NCBI GenBank assembly: GCA_032173965.1
Contig: JAVUNC010000006.1
Span: forward strand, 35,249,870-35,313,869
Source: Sitta carolinensis
Taxonomy: Eukaryota > Chordata > Aves > Passeriformes > Sittidae
Direction of reading: 5' to 3'
DNA length: 64,000 nucleotides
The notes below the pieces were generated by a model. The model was not told the DNA's origin. It worked only from the letters and a program-made list of their open reading frames with translations, and did no database searches. Position 1 is the stretch's first letter. Every line of letters starts with the position of its first letter. Below are positions 49,756-60,309 of this stretch, piece after piece. The position numbers were made by a program, and so were the translations under genes.

Positions 49756-52700
49756 GAGAATACTGACTCAGGGTTAAAACAGTCACTATGTTTAAAATTT
49801 AAGCAGATGTCAAAACCAGCTGGTGGTATTGTATCTGCATACAGTTAATATACCATCTTAAATACAAATATATAAAATTATCTTGATTTATTTGCTGAAA
49901 TTTGCTTTCTCTGCATACTTATTATTTTTTCAATAAAGTTTTAGTTTCATTTACAAAGTCATGGAAGTGTTTTCTGCTACACTATTTCTTACTGTATATC
50001 AGGATTCAGTCAAAACCACACTACAGGAGCTACATTCTCATCCAGTTGTAAACTTCATTGATTTGTCTGACTCCTAAAACTACTACGAGAAAGAACTGCA
50101 TGACTTCCTGATACACCGAAACCCAAAAGTTTCGCCTAAGCAGGCCACAAAAGAGAGCAAAGAAATGCCTGTGCAGTTTCCAAAAAAGAGGTCCATGCTT
50201 AATTGTACTCCTTTATTATATTTTTGACAAATGCCAGGTGAAAAATGAAACCTGTGTAAGTAAACTCAAACTACAGCCACACAAGTTACAGTATCACCTG
50301 GAAATCCATCAGTTTAAATGGTTAATACAGGGAATTGTAATTGCTGGAATTATTTTTCATTTTTTGTCAGCGTTTATAATTTCATAATATGAAATTAGAA
50401 TTCATTAGAAGCCAACTTCTAAAATGTTTCTCTCTGCTATTTAATAATAGAAAAGCTCCTAGCCACTAATTACATAGAAGAAATATTGAAAGTTAATGTA
50501 GACTGTCAGTATGAAAATGTCAAAGAAAGCAAACTGAAAAAGAAAAAAAATTGTAGTATTTCTCTCACCTATACGAAACAAAATATTGTTCCTAGGTAGA
50601 AGATTCAGAAAAAGGAGTAACTTGAAAAAATGCACAACTCTACAAGCAACAAAATCTCTAGTCAAATGTCTGAAATGCAGATTTACTTACTGGTTTCTAC
50701 TGTAAAATAAATTCAGTATTAGAAAATGCATGAGAAATATAATGGTTAAGTTTGTAATGCAGCATGGAAAAAATGAACCTACATTGTCAGGAACTGACAA
50801 TAGAGAAGAAGTGTTGCAAAGTTGTCCTGTTCACAGTAATTCTGAGGTTCTACTTTTGATTTTTAGAGTTGCGTGGTAGTAATAAATAAATAGCCTGAGA
50901 GGTGGGAATACATAAGCATTTGGTGCTAAGCCTTGTCAAAGACAGTACACAGAATTAGATCCACTGCTCATCTGCCCTGATATAGTAATTCCCATGTACA
51001 GCAATCTGAAGGACTGTTAGCATAAAAGCAAACAGATTGGTCCTTTACATCTAATTGCAGTGAACAATGCTCTCATGCTCACAGTGGGTTTTACAGGAAT
51101 AATTTTAAGTCAGCATACAGCCCTCACTTACCTGAGCACTTACAAATCTGCCTGGCTTATAAACAAATATGTCCTCCAGTTCTTTACCATCTATCACCTC
51201 AAAAAAGCCTCAAAAGCCTAAATGCTGACAGACTAAAACTAATTTACTTATTAGACATGCAAAACAGAGCATTTTATTAACGCAAATTACATAATGGGAG
51301 GATAAGTAACATTTTAAAATGTCAGGTGTCACTTACAGAAAGCAGTCCTGCACTACTGATAAGAAGTGTGACAATTAGCTTGCAAACATACCAGACAGTA
51401 AACCTGACAGTATTGTTTCCAAGGAAAAGGGAAAGGTCTTCTGTCATCTGCTCTTGACTCTTCTTATTGGCCACCATAACCATAATATAATCAGGGAGCT
51501 CTTCATCTAATAGAAAGAGAAATATGTTGTTTTAAATTTGCTGTTGATTTAAATAATAAATCATGGAAGACATAGAAAACATCTTTAAACAAGTAACTTA
51601 TTTTTCTTCTGTCTTACTATAAAGACTATGCAGGCAGAGGATTAGGTAAACAAGTTAACAAGACTTCCATTTCCTCTGAGGTTCAATACCAGTCTCAACT
51701 ACATGCAAAGAATAAAAGATCAACAACTTCGGAAGAGCATAAGCCAAAGATCAGTGAATTAAAAAGTGAGTAACAGAAGAGAAGGAAGGACAAGGCAAAA
51801 GAAAGCCACTCTGCTACCTATATCCTTTTTCCTGAATACTAGCAAACATCTACAATATTCATCACCTCAAATATTACCAAATACGGCACCTTATCCTTGT
51901 CAAATTTCCTTTACCTACAAAAACTTAACAAATAAATATTCATTTCTGATCTGTGCATTAAACAAATCAAAACGGTATTAACTTCCAGATTTTCTACCTA
52001 CAAAAATAAAACAAATCCCAGCAACCTCATGACTGAATTTCTATTCTGCAATGCATGCAATTTCAAACACAGTGAGAAACCCATTCCCTTGCATACAAGG
52101 TATTCCCACTCATCAGAATACACAGGCAGGTGTTTAGAGCCCAACATTACCAAATTAAGGGTTTGGGGAGTTTGGTGTTTGGCTTTTCACTTCAGCCTAG
52201 CTCTAGTCTCTGCTGAAGGTCTGACTGGCACAATTGTTGCTCAATTAGTTGTGCTTCTTGAGTACAGACTTCAATTTAGTTTAATCAAACATCTTATGCT
52301 CTCCAATTCCACTCCAGGGCATGACATGAACATAACAATAATAAGTGCAAGCAACTGGGAAATACTGTCCAAATTATGAATTTGAATCAAGGCACTAATA
52401 CAACTGTGATTATTTAATCAAGCTAAGACAGTACACAAGGCTAAAAAGACTTAGAAAAAGAAAATTAGAAATCAAAATCCAAATGTAAGGAATTGGCTTT
52501 CTTCTATGTCCATGTCTCTACCCTAGACAACAGAAACAACATTCACACATTGTACCTGCACTACCACTACTCAGCTGTCCCAACATAATCCATTCCTAGC
52601 TTAAACCCTCACTTCTTTTTGGTGGCTTTTTATTTCAGTTTTTGTCGTTGCTGCTTTGTGTTTGGGGTTTTTTTCACTGCAAACTACGAGTTGCACAAGA

Positions 52701-55519
52701 TGGACTGGCGTTCAGACCTAGGAACTTATAATTGATTTTATTTATTGGCCAAGCTACTTTTAAACATGATAAGCTCTTCATGTGGTTCAACACATGATAA
52801 AATAAAGAAGACATTTTAAGTACAGATAAAAATGTATGTTAGCACAATTACCTGTAACAGTATGATAGAACAAGGAAAGAAACTTTCTCGGTAACTGTGT
52901 TGGCTTATGCCAACTTAAACCCCATGTGGAACTACAGCCTTTTGAAAAATTTCCTAGCTGATGAATAATTAACTGACTTTATCTTGCTTCAAATATACGA
53001 ATATTTCCTTTGTAAGCTTTACACAACAAGTAAGTTTCAACATATCTTGTTGTAGAAGACTTTTCAAGAGAAAAGAACCAGCAGTTACAGAAAGAAACAA
53101 AGCACGGTTCTTGTGCAGAGGCTAGAATGAGGAAGAACCAACTTACTATGAGTTACCTGAAAGAAGAAATTGAGAAGTTTTGAAAAACATTACTTAAAAA
53201 GTTGTCCAAAATACTCTAGCCAAGAAAAGAAACCTGAAAATTCACAGAAATCTGGAAACAGAGGTTTAAAAAGAAAAAAGAGGCCATGGCAAGGCAGACT
53301 TAGCAATAAAGAATACAAAGTTGTTTAAAGAAGTTCAGAAGATGACTGAAAAGAAACTGCAGACACTGTCAGCTGATCCTGGGAATACAGAAAACCTGTC
53401 CTCTAAATACAAGAGACAGAAGGAAAACAAAGAAAGAATAATCAGTCATAGCTGGAATCAAAGATGGCTAGTATTCAACCAGCAGCTTAGTATTAGAGAC
53501 AAGAAAGACTTTTATCTCAGAAATACAGGAGAAAGGAAAGAATCAAGGATTGAGAAACTGAAACCTGGAATGATGGTAAAAAACCCAACTAAACAAATAA
53601 AAAAATAAGTTAATTAAAAAGACAAGCTTTGAGATGGCGAAATAGATGATTTTACAATTAAAAAGTTCTAAACATGGCTCCTAGGCACCAGCTGAGTTCA
53701 GAATGTCAGCTCAGGGGTAACTCCCTTCTATGGAGCCAATACATTTTCCCATACAGCGCCTCCCTTGATACAGGAAAGGAGATGAATTCAGGCTAAAACT
53801 ACAAACTTTGAACTTGGCCCTGCAACTCACAGGATCTCCAAACTATGCTCTCAATTCCTTTTCTTCACCTGAAATCCAAGAAGCATCACAGATAACAACA
53901 ATGCAGTTTCAGGACTGAGATATTTTGTTTCCAACAGAATGCTGTGTTAAATTACCAGAAAACAGCTGCTCTGAAGTGTAATATCCATTTCTTCCTGGAT
54001 TCAGAAAAAACTAACAAACCCAGAAGACCACAGATATTCACACAGCTCACCCCTCCAGTCACAAACAAAATAAAATCTACCCCACCTCTAAGATTCAGAT
54101 ACATGTATTTCATCATCATTAGCTCATCATAGCTCTTAAGTCTTCTCCTCAGTGGTCAAGCTCTTACATTTTAAAGGTTTGTCCCACACAAAGTTTCTGA
54201 TGTGGCCTTTTAATTTCTTAATCCACTCATTCATCTTTATCCTCTCTCCTAATTTTGACAGACACCTCATCCTGAATTCAAGAGCTGTTAAAAATATGCC
54301 TAAGAATGACTGATTCCACCTCAGAGTGGGCTCAGCTAACTGCTGCTGTATTTCTAAGGCTCTTGCTTGATATAATGTTTCTCCTAATGCTTCAAATAAA
54401 TTTAGTTTTCCTTTCAAATCCCTTGCCACCATTTCTAAAGGGGAAGACTATTAGACTGACTTCTCAGTTACTTTCACATACTGCTTCCTCTTATGCTTAG
54501 ACTATAATATTTTGTGAAGTACATCTCTTTCTTTCTTACTAGTCCAGCACTTCAGGTAATTCTTCTCATGCTTAAGGCTTCTGTATGCAGTAACAGAGAT
54601 AATAGTAAGTTCCATTAGCTAAGCTGTTTTTTTCCTACATAACAAAAATAATCTAGAGAAGATTGCTGAACACATGGCAAAACTTACCAACATAAGCCCC
54701 CAGCTCCTGCAACTTTCCTTTTATAGCACCCTAAAAAAATAATGAAATATTATTTAAGGGATGGATCAACAAAGTATTTCTTACTGCAAAGAGGTGGGAG
54801 GCTTAGCAAAGTTTCCCTCATTCACCATTTGAACACATTGGTTTAACACGTTAAACTTTTCCTATTTCTACTGCTCAGGACAGTAACGTTCTAACAGCGA
54901 GGGGCTGACCGCAGTGTAACGTAATCTCACTCTATCGTATTTCCGAAACCCCAGTTCCTGGCGCTACCATTCAACCTCCAAGTCCCAGCAGTCCTTTTCT
55001 AAACAGAGACCACCCGGACTCATAAGGTGAAAAGAAATCGAATCTACGATGGTTTGATAAAAGGCCATTCCCGACTCAGCAGGGAAAGAGAAGCCTGTCG
55101 GGATTTCCAGACTGCGAGTGCCGAGTGGGAGCCGTTGAGAGGCCCTGCCGGTACCGGGGGCTCACACCCGGCCAAGTCGGCCAGCGCCGGGCCCGGGCGG
55201 GCTCTACAGGGCGAGAGCCGCAGCCCCGGGACAGGGAGACGGCACCTGGCAGCTGCCCATCGGGGGACAGGGGTGCCCCGACTCCACTTCCCACAAAAAC
55301 AACTCTCCTGCTCCCGCCCTCTCCGGGGACCCCCGAGGCCGAAGGAACCCCGCCGCCGCCGGCAGCTGTGACGGGGGGGCCGGCCGGAGCACGGTGCCTC
55401 AGCCGCCGGCTGGGCCTGCCCCCACAAGCGGGCCCGGCCTCCTGCCGCGGGCGGAGGGCGCGACCCGGCTGCTTCTGTCTCACCCGGATCTTGCGGCTGA
55501 TCTCGGTGCCGATCTCCAT
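32430..55519 (-). CDS. ZC3H14: ZC3H14, complete 17-exon coding region; nuclear poly(A) RNA-binding CCCH protein
   Basis: ZC3H14 (Nab2 family) binds polyadenosine RNA in the nucleus and limits poly(A) tail length. Seventeen minus-strand exons sum to 2,193 nt, or 730 residues plus stop; human is about 736. The start [12 protein letters not shown] lies in a CpG island with a strong Kozak context (gccATGg). Residues 1 to about 90 form the PWI-like N-terminal domain. IKPE at 174-177 is a SUMO-type site. A bipartite-type NLS (RKRR...KVKK) lies at about 289-304, followed by an acidic run. Five C-terminal CCCH fingers have ligands C594/C600/C606/H610, C615/C621/C627/H631, C634/C640/C645/H649, C676/C682/C687/H691 and C695/C701/C706/H710. 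The protein ends QTSE. All splice phases agree; some donors are weak (exons 6, 9 and 10). It converges on EML5. Confidence 0.96.
33048..33154 (-). CDS. ZC3H14: ZC3H14 exon 16 (zinc finger 5)
   Basis: 107 nt encode [18 protein letters not shown] (finger 5) and [13 protein letters not shown]. The donor ag/gtgaga is strong. Reading on without splicing meets a TGA immediately after one Arg codon. Confidence 0.94.
33888..33982 (-). CDS. ZC3H14: ZC3H14 exon 15 (zinc finger 4)
   Basis: 95 nt encode a short Pro/Ser linker and finger 4, [18 protein letters not shown], with acceptor tttctactgttag and donor gtaagata. It ends in phase 0. Confidence 0.95.
35001..35137 (-). CDS. ZC3H14: ZC3H14 exon 14 (zinc fingers 2 and 3)
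   Basis: 137 nt encode the rest of finger 2 ([11 protein letters not shown]) and finger 3 ([16 protein letters not shown]), then [11 protein letters not shown]. The acceptor is ttttccctcag and the donor gtaagcac. Confidence 0.95.
36028..36148 (-). CDS. ZC3H14: ZC3H14 exon 13 (zinc finger 1)
   Basis: 121 nt encode [20 protein letters not shown] and [15 protein letters not shown]. This is CCCH finger 1 (C594, C600, C606, H610) and the first Cys of finger 2. The acceptor is taacatccag and the donor gtgagtac. Confidence 0.95.
36149..38212 (-). other. ZC3H14 intron 12, nothing recognised
   Basis: About 2.1 kb of AT-rich intron with an A16 run at about 37935-37950. No exon or element is recognised. 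Confidence 0.65.
38213..38436 (-). CDS. ZC3H14: ZC3H14 exon 12
   Basis: 224 nt encode [20 protein letters not shown] and SDQEEEDMC, then [12 protein letters not shown], with acceptor ttttttggtag and donor gtaattat. Confidence 0.94.
39269..39292. repeat. Poly(T) tract, 24 nt
   Basis: An uninterrupted T run in the ZC3H14 intron between exons 11 and 12. Confidence 0.9.
39963..40119 (-). CDS. ZC3H14: ZC3H14 exon 11
   Basis: 157 nt encode [20 protein letters not shown], a strongly conserved ZC3H14 block, and [10 protein letters not shown]. The acceptor is ctgccaatgcag and the donor gtaaaaag. Confidence 0.93.
40546..40620 (-). CDS. ZC3H14: ZC3H14 exon 10
   Basis: 75 nt, phase 1 in and out, encode [20 protein letters not shown], with acceptor gcttttttttag and donor gttaagtc (non-consensus third base). 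It can be skipped in frame together with or without exon 9. Confidence 0.88.
40621..42099 (-). other. ZC3H14 intron 9
   Basis: Intronic, with no exon recognised. It contains a perfect 20-bp palindrome at 41841-41860. Confidence 0.65.
42100..42255 (-). CDS. ZC3H14: ZC3H14 exon 9
   Basis: 156 nt, phase 1 in and out, so it can be skipped in frame. It encodes [20 protein letters not shown] and a Gln/Glu-rich tail. The donor gtcatctg is non-optimal. This linker is alternatively spliced in mammals, as I recall. Confidence 0.88.
42701..43025 (-). mobile_element. CR1-type LINE 3' fragment
   Basis: The reverse-oriented CR1 tail is recognisable along about 325 bp: aagatcaccaagcctgactg, ctaagtgccacatctacaca, agggatggtgactccaccac, then the block around aggccatttcccctggtcct. 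This family is typical of bird genomes. The copy lacks the 5' portion and lies in ZC3H14 intron 8. Confidence 0.8.
43026..44367 (-). other. Rest of ZC3H14 intron 8, nothing recognised
   Basis: AT-rich intronic sequence. The 90- and 82-codon minus ORFs near 43.8-44.2 kb have no recognisable content. Confidence 0.6.
44368..44468 (-). CDS. ZC3H14: ZC3H14 exon 8
   Basis: 101 nt encode [20 protein letters not shown] and [10 protein letters not shown], with acceptor attttatttag and donor gtaactag. Confidence 0.93.
45545..45705 (-). CDS. ZC3H14: ZC3H14 exon 7 (nuclear localisation signal)
   Basis: 161 nt encode [19 protein letters not shown], a bipartite-type NLS, then an acidic [10 protein letters not shown] run and [15 protein letters not shown]. 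The acceptor is tatgttgtag and the donor gtaccgga. Confidence 0.93.
47119..47539 (-). CDS. ZC3H14: ZC3H14 exon 6 (large central exon)
   Basis: 421 nt encode [29 protein letters not shown] and [15 protein letters not shown]. The lower end uses a weak donor, gag/gttggt. It is chosen because it keeps phase 0 with exon 7. The later gtacaa in the same stretch would break the frame. Confidence 0.9.
47871..48066 (-). CDS. ZC3H14: ZC3H14 exon 5
   Basis: 196 nt encode a Ser-rich linker including [11 protein letters not shown] and [11 protein letters not shown], with acceptor gtctccacag and donor gtaaggct. A 163-codon plus-strand ORF over this exon is an antisense shadow. Confidence 0.93.
48422..48462 (-). 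CDS. ZC3H14: ZC3H14 exon 4
   Basis: 41 nt encode [13 protein letters not shown], completing the N-terminal domain, with acceptor tcaatttcag and donor gtaagtaa. Confidence 0.94.
48463..51391 (-). other. ZC3H14 intron 3
   Basis: About 2.9 kb of intronic sequence containing the TA microsatellite at 49714-49753. No exon or known element is recognised. Confidence 0.65.
49714..49753. repeat. (TA)20 microsatellite
   Basis: A perfect TA dinucleotide run of about 40 nt, preceded by gtttgtg. It is likely polymorphic in length. Confidence 0.95.
51392..51506 (-). CDS. ZC3H14: ZC3H14 exon 3
   Basis: 115 nt encode [20 protein letters not shown] and [15 protein letters not shown], the core of the N-terminal domain. 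The acceptor is ttctattag and the donor gtatgttt, with a split Trp codon at the end. Confidence 0.96.
51507..54687 (-). other. ZC3H14 intron 2
   Basis: About 3.2 kb. It is AT-rich apart from a stretch at 53.1-54.5 kb that holds two longer ORFs (plus 53321-53608 and minus 54136-54432) with unusually protein-like composition. Neither is recognised. Confidence 0.6.
54688..54730 (-). CDS. ZC3H14: ZC3H14 exon 2
   Basis: 43 nt encode [14 protein letters not shown] plus a split Asp codon, with acceptor tttttttag and donor gtaagttt. This is part of the N-terminal PWI-like helical domain. The first residue is Gly, where I recall Ser in human. Confidence 0.94.
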
Positions 55520-55800
55520 GGCCGCGCCGAGCCGCCCGCGGGCCGCCCCGTCCCCCGCGCCCCGGGCCCGGCTCCCACCGCCGCCCGCGCGGGTACCGAG
55601 CGCCGCTCGGGCACAGCGCGCGGCCTCCGCCGGCACCGCCCCCTGGCGGGCGGCGGCCGCAGCGCGCCGGGCCCCGGGCGAGGCGGGCGGCGGCGGGCGG
55701 GTGCATGGGCGGCGGGCGCGGGCCGCAGGGACCGCTCCCGACGGCCCGGGCGGGGAGCCGCGCCGCTGCAGCGCCAGAGCCGCGGCCACGGGCTTGTTTC
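55080..55800 (-). promoter_or_regulatory. CpG island and promoter of ZC3H14
   Basis: This stretch is far richer in GC and CpG than its surroundings and contains the ZC3H14 start codon at 55,519. Sequence upstream of the ATG (to about 55,800) should hold the TSS and 5'UTR. The region 55,080-55,483 is the start of intron 1. There is no TATA box near the expected start, as usual for housekeeping CpG promoters. Confidence 0.85.
55484..55519 (-). CDS. ZC3H14: ZC3H14 exon 1 (start codon)
   Basis: ATG at 55517-55519 starts [12 protein letters not shown], the invariant ZC3H14 N-terminus. The donor is gtgagaca and the exon ends in phase 0. The frame is also open for 90 codons upstream, but the conserved ATG is preferred. 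Confidence 0.95.
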
Positions 55801-56229
55801 AGTACTAATGCTCTTTCTCGAGAACTACACAAATTGAATATTCCGTTATCTGTTCAAAACCAAAAAAGTTATGGTATAGCCATACACAAAGTATTCAAGT
55901 AACTTTTAATGCCACGCTACAGCTGTATAGGTTTCCTGGTGCACAGCACAGCCTCTCTATCACCTCCTTTTCTCAGCAGGGCAGGAGAAAGACAATATAA
56001 CAAAAAGGCTCGTGTTGAGAACAAGGACAGACCTCACTTACTGATTACTGTCGTGGATAAAACAGACTTGGGGAAATTAGTTTAATTAATTATCAAATAA
56101 TGAGAAATAAACCCAAATCATAAAACACCTTCCCCGCAGCCCTTCCTTCTTCCTGGGTTTAATTCTCCTCCTGATTCCGTACCTGTATCCCCCCAACACT
56201 GGGGAACAGGAATGCGGTTACGATGAGTT

Positions 56230-57005
56230 CATCATCTGTTTTCTCTCACACTGTTTCCTTCTCTCCCGCCCCCAGTAGAAAGAGTCTACCGCAAAGGCTG
56301 CATACTCACTCCTGCCATGTGAATCCTTTCCATGGGCTGCAGTTCCTCACGAACCGCCCCGCCGTGGGTCCCTTCCCTGGGGTGCAGTCAGTCCTTCAGG
56401 AACAGGCTGCTCCAGTGTGGAGCACTGCTCCCCCACAGGGTCACTAGTCCCGACGGCAAACCTGCTCCTGCATGGGCTCATCTCTTCACAAGGACACGGG
56501 TCCTGCCAGGAAACTTTTCCAGCATGGGCTTCCCACACATTCACAGCCTCCAGGCATCCATGTGCTCCAGCGTGGGGTCTTCCACAGGCTGCAGGTTGAT
56601 CTCTGCTCCCCTTTTGACCTCCATAGGTTGCAGGGGCACAGCTGCCTCACCGTGGTCTTCACCATGGGGTGCAGTGGGATCTCCACTTCGGTGCCTGGAG
56701 CACCTCCTCCGCCTCCTTCTGCCCTGACCTTGGCTCCTGCAGAGCTATTCCTATCACATATTTTCATTCCTCCCTCTGGCTGAAATTTGCTTGTGCGCAA
56801 TAACTTTTCTACCCTTCTTAAAAATGTCATCCCAGATGTGCTATCAGTTCCACTGATGGGCTTGGCCTTGGCCAATGGAGGGTCCATCCTGGAGCTGACT
56901 GGCATTTTCTTTACCAGACATGGAGGAAGCTTCCAGCAGCTTCTCACAGAAGTCCCCCCTGTAGCCCCTCCACTACCAAAACCAGCCACACACCCCACCC
57001 CAGTA
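56230..57005. mobile_element. LTR-like interspersed repeat of avian type (family not named)
   Basis: This GC-rich block sits in AT-rich flank and has degenerate internal subrepeats of the form ccat(g/a)gg(c/t)tgcag (56,333, 56,622 and 56,660 areas). Phrases such as ggcttggccttggccaatgg and aagcttccagcagcttctca match a repeat I recall from songbird genomes, probably an endogenous-retrovirus LTR. I see no flanking duplication or viral coding region. The ORFs across it (up to 170 codons) look incidental. Confidence 0.5.
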
Positions 57006-57116
57006 CAAGCATCTACTCAGTTACTGCTAGAAGGGATTAGTCGCAGAGGGAGGAAGAATAATGTGGAGAAAAGCCTTCAAGGTGAGCATAATAAGCAAAA
57101 AAGAAGTAATGTTTGA

Positions 57117-60100
57117 GGCAAACGATTTATCTTTTGCACCAATGCCCCAGATTCACTTAAGCTGATTTAATGAGTAGTATTATTATAGAAACCCAGCCTA
57201 CAGATAAAGGGTCTTTTACAAGTAATGCCACTGATTAAAATAAACTCCAGGCATTGTAGTTAACAGCTGTATTAATCCCTTTCTGCATCACTGTTCCTAA
57301 TATAAATCAAACATCATACAGAGATAGCTTAGACTAATTATTGCTAATGATCTGAGCTGTTTGCCTGACTCCACTTATCATATATTGGTGTTACACTGAG
57401 AGGGAACCAATAACAAATTAGTTTAATTACACCATTCAATTTTAACCTTTTAGAGAAACATTTTGCTTTCTTAAGATTTTAATTATGTTGTATTATTGGA
57501 AAAAGAAAAATTATTGCAGTACAGAAACAAGAATGAAGTTTATCTCATAAGTAAAGGATTTACTTTAGGAAAAGATACTGTGTTTGAGAAATGTTTCCTT
57601 TGCCAATAACAGCAGGAGCTCATTGCTTCAGTTCAGTACTACATTCTCTGTAGAAAAACTGTGTTTTCTTCTAATAGGAAAATTCTATAACCTGAATTAA
57701 TTACTTAGTAGAACATGTTCAACACTTTACAGCACCTTATAAGTAAAAATGAATCTTGCACACATGAAATAGCAGGCTTCAAGCATGTAATAGACACATG
57801 GTATGGTCATTTTTTCTAACACTCTACTACTGCGAAAAATATATAACAATGCATGAAGACCCAGCCATCTCTTGCTGTCTTGCAAATAAATAGAATCATG
57901 AAAAACCAGGAAGGCTTCAGAATCAAAATGTGATGAATAAAGTGAATTTGTTTAGAGAACAGCTTTCAGGTTTATATTTACAGGTATTCTGACTTTTCAC
58001 TTCATGAAGTTACTATTTTGCATGGTGTAAATTAAGATATTTTTCCACATGACTTCTTTCAGCACTGTGGGAAAGCCCCTTTAACTAGCAGTTTCCTGGT
58101 TATCCTGCCTGTGTTTTTATCACAAATGAATGCAACTCCACTAGGCTGAGGAGTATATATACTTGCACACCACTTTTCTGCCTGGAGGGTGCCTGATTCT
58201 GCTTCCTGTTCGGCTTGCTTCCAACTTTCTGTTTTACCTTTAGTCAGTACAAAGACCAGATGCTGGAGAGTTCCTCCAAAATGAAAATAAGGTGAAAATT
58301 TGCATCAACTTCCTTTGTATCAGCTATAGGCTGATACACTCAAACTGCAATCACATATTTGGACCAAGATTAAAAAACCCCCCAAACAACACCCCTCCAA
58401 AAACCTGTCTCAAAAGGGAGGATGTCTCCCTTTTCCTGAGAAAAAGTAGGTTTATCCCTGTTCCACTATGGTCAGGCCATATTCAACCCAGTGGTCAGAA
58501 ACTTTCCTTTGTACCTACAGAACAAGGGGTGCAAAATTCAGCTCTGGGTTCTGTTTCCTCATATGAACTTAAAAAAAAACAGAATAAAGAGTATGGCAAA
58601 ATTGAGGTAAAGACCCATGAATGTCGTGAGTGTTGACTTAAAGTGGGAAGCAGAAGCTCAGTATTGTGCCCTCAGGTAATCACTTCACATCTCAGTGATT
58701 GGTGTGTTTTTATCAGAGTCCATCACATGTTCATGGGTGCCCTTGTCTCTTTTGTCCCTTTTATTAGAATTGGTAGTTGGAGCAAAGCAGGTAATACAGA
58801 GGTAGTGAGATAAAAAAATTAGGTGGGGCAATGTGGAGAAAGTGCAGAAAAACACCAAGTTTGGTCACAGACTGGGGTTATAGGAAGGAAAAAGTAGAAG
58901 AAAAAAAATGTTTGTGAATACAAATGCGATGAGCTTCAAAAGATGTAAGCTGAAGAGAAGCATATTGATAATGTCCTAGCTGTCTTTTTTTAAGATGAGG
59001 TGGCGTCTTTTATGTAAATAAAAAGAAGGAAAATGCAGCAAGAACTAGCTATGGAAAGCAAGGAAAGTCTAATAAATGCAAGTTCTAGGCAGGGAATCAG
59101 GCAGGAAAAGGGTGTGATGAAGAATTAGAATAGGAAATGTGACAGATAAGAGAATTCAGACTTTGTTTCCAGTATAAATTGTTTAGAAATAGGAGGGGTT
59201 TCCTCTGTAACCTGGAATTTTCGTGGCTTGGATTTTTCATACATTGTATGAATCAGTTTTCTCCAGCAAGTAACTGCAGTTCTGTCCTCTAGCAGACACC
59301 TTTAGTAAAGGGTATCCATTTAGGCTACTTCATGGTAGTTTATTTTACTCAATATAAGATTACCCCAGAGTATGTTTTATATATTGCTTATGGACTGCTC
59401 ATCATAATTATGGCTGATGTATGGAGGGGAAAAAAAGAGATACTCCTCTGGTCTCAGGGAAGGTGATTGTGTCTAGGAGAAATAACTCAGAAGAATTCAT
59501 TATAGTACAAAATTACCTGCATATTTCAGCTGAGATTAGTGTCCTCGTGAGCAACTTGCTATTTACATAGTTGACCTGCAGGTTAGACCTGCTCAGACAG
59601 TAGCATGTTTGTGCACTTCACATTACCAAAACACTTTCTAGGTTTTACAGTTTATTAGTCAGCAATCACATACTCACTTTACCTTTTTCCTCATCCCTGA
59701 CTGGTTCCAAGTTTGTATATACTTTGTCTGGTACACTGAATGTGGAGGGCCAATATTCCAAATTGCACACAACGATTGTTGATTTCACATGCACACAAAC
59801 ACATGGAGGTCTTTATATACTTGTGAGACTGGAGCACAGCCCCTCTTATGGTGTTTGCATTAGTTAAACACTGTTAATATTGCTGAATTTATGTGCATTT
59901 AAAGCTTGCTAAGACAGTTGTTATTAAGGGTATAATTTCTACTGACATGTTTGAGAGTTTTTAAGTCCAGACAGGCTGAACTATCAGCCTTTAGTCTGCA
60001 TTTTTTTGCTGTGTATCTCACCAACAGCTGAAACTTTGCAAGCACGTAAATGCATGTGCATAGGTCATTTGGTAAAGCACACAGGGATTAAACCTTGGAA

Positions 60101-60300
60101 ATATTTCCATGCTGCATGAAAACAAGACCAACAGAATTTTGGTAAGATATTTGCCTTAATTGGAAAGGCTTAAAATAAATGATCATATGATTAAAAAAAA
60201 GCAAGGATTGCCTGCTATTTGTTGTAACCCCTATTTCTGTAGTGCCCCTGTAGCCAGAGAAGCAGCTGTTCATTGCTGACATTCTCCCTGCCAGGCATTC
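57117..60300. other. Upstream flank of ZC3H14, nothing recognised
   Basis: AT-rich sequence with scattered short ORFs. No exon, RNA gene or element is recognised. Confidence 0.6.
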
Positions 60301-60309
60301 CAACTCTCT

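Noticed and set aside
55044..55832. 262-codon minus ORF and overlapping plus ORFs in the CpG island
   Set aside because: GC-rich sequence lacks stop codons in many frames. Only the frame carrying MEIGTEIS is explained by a known protein, and it splices after 12 codons.
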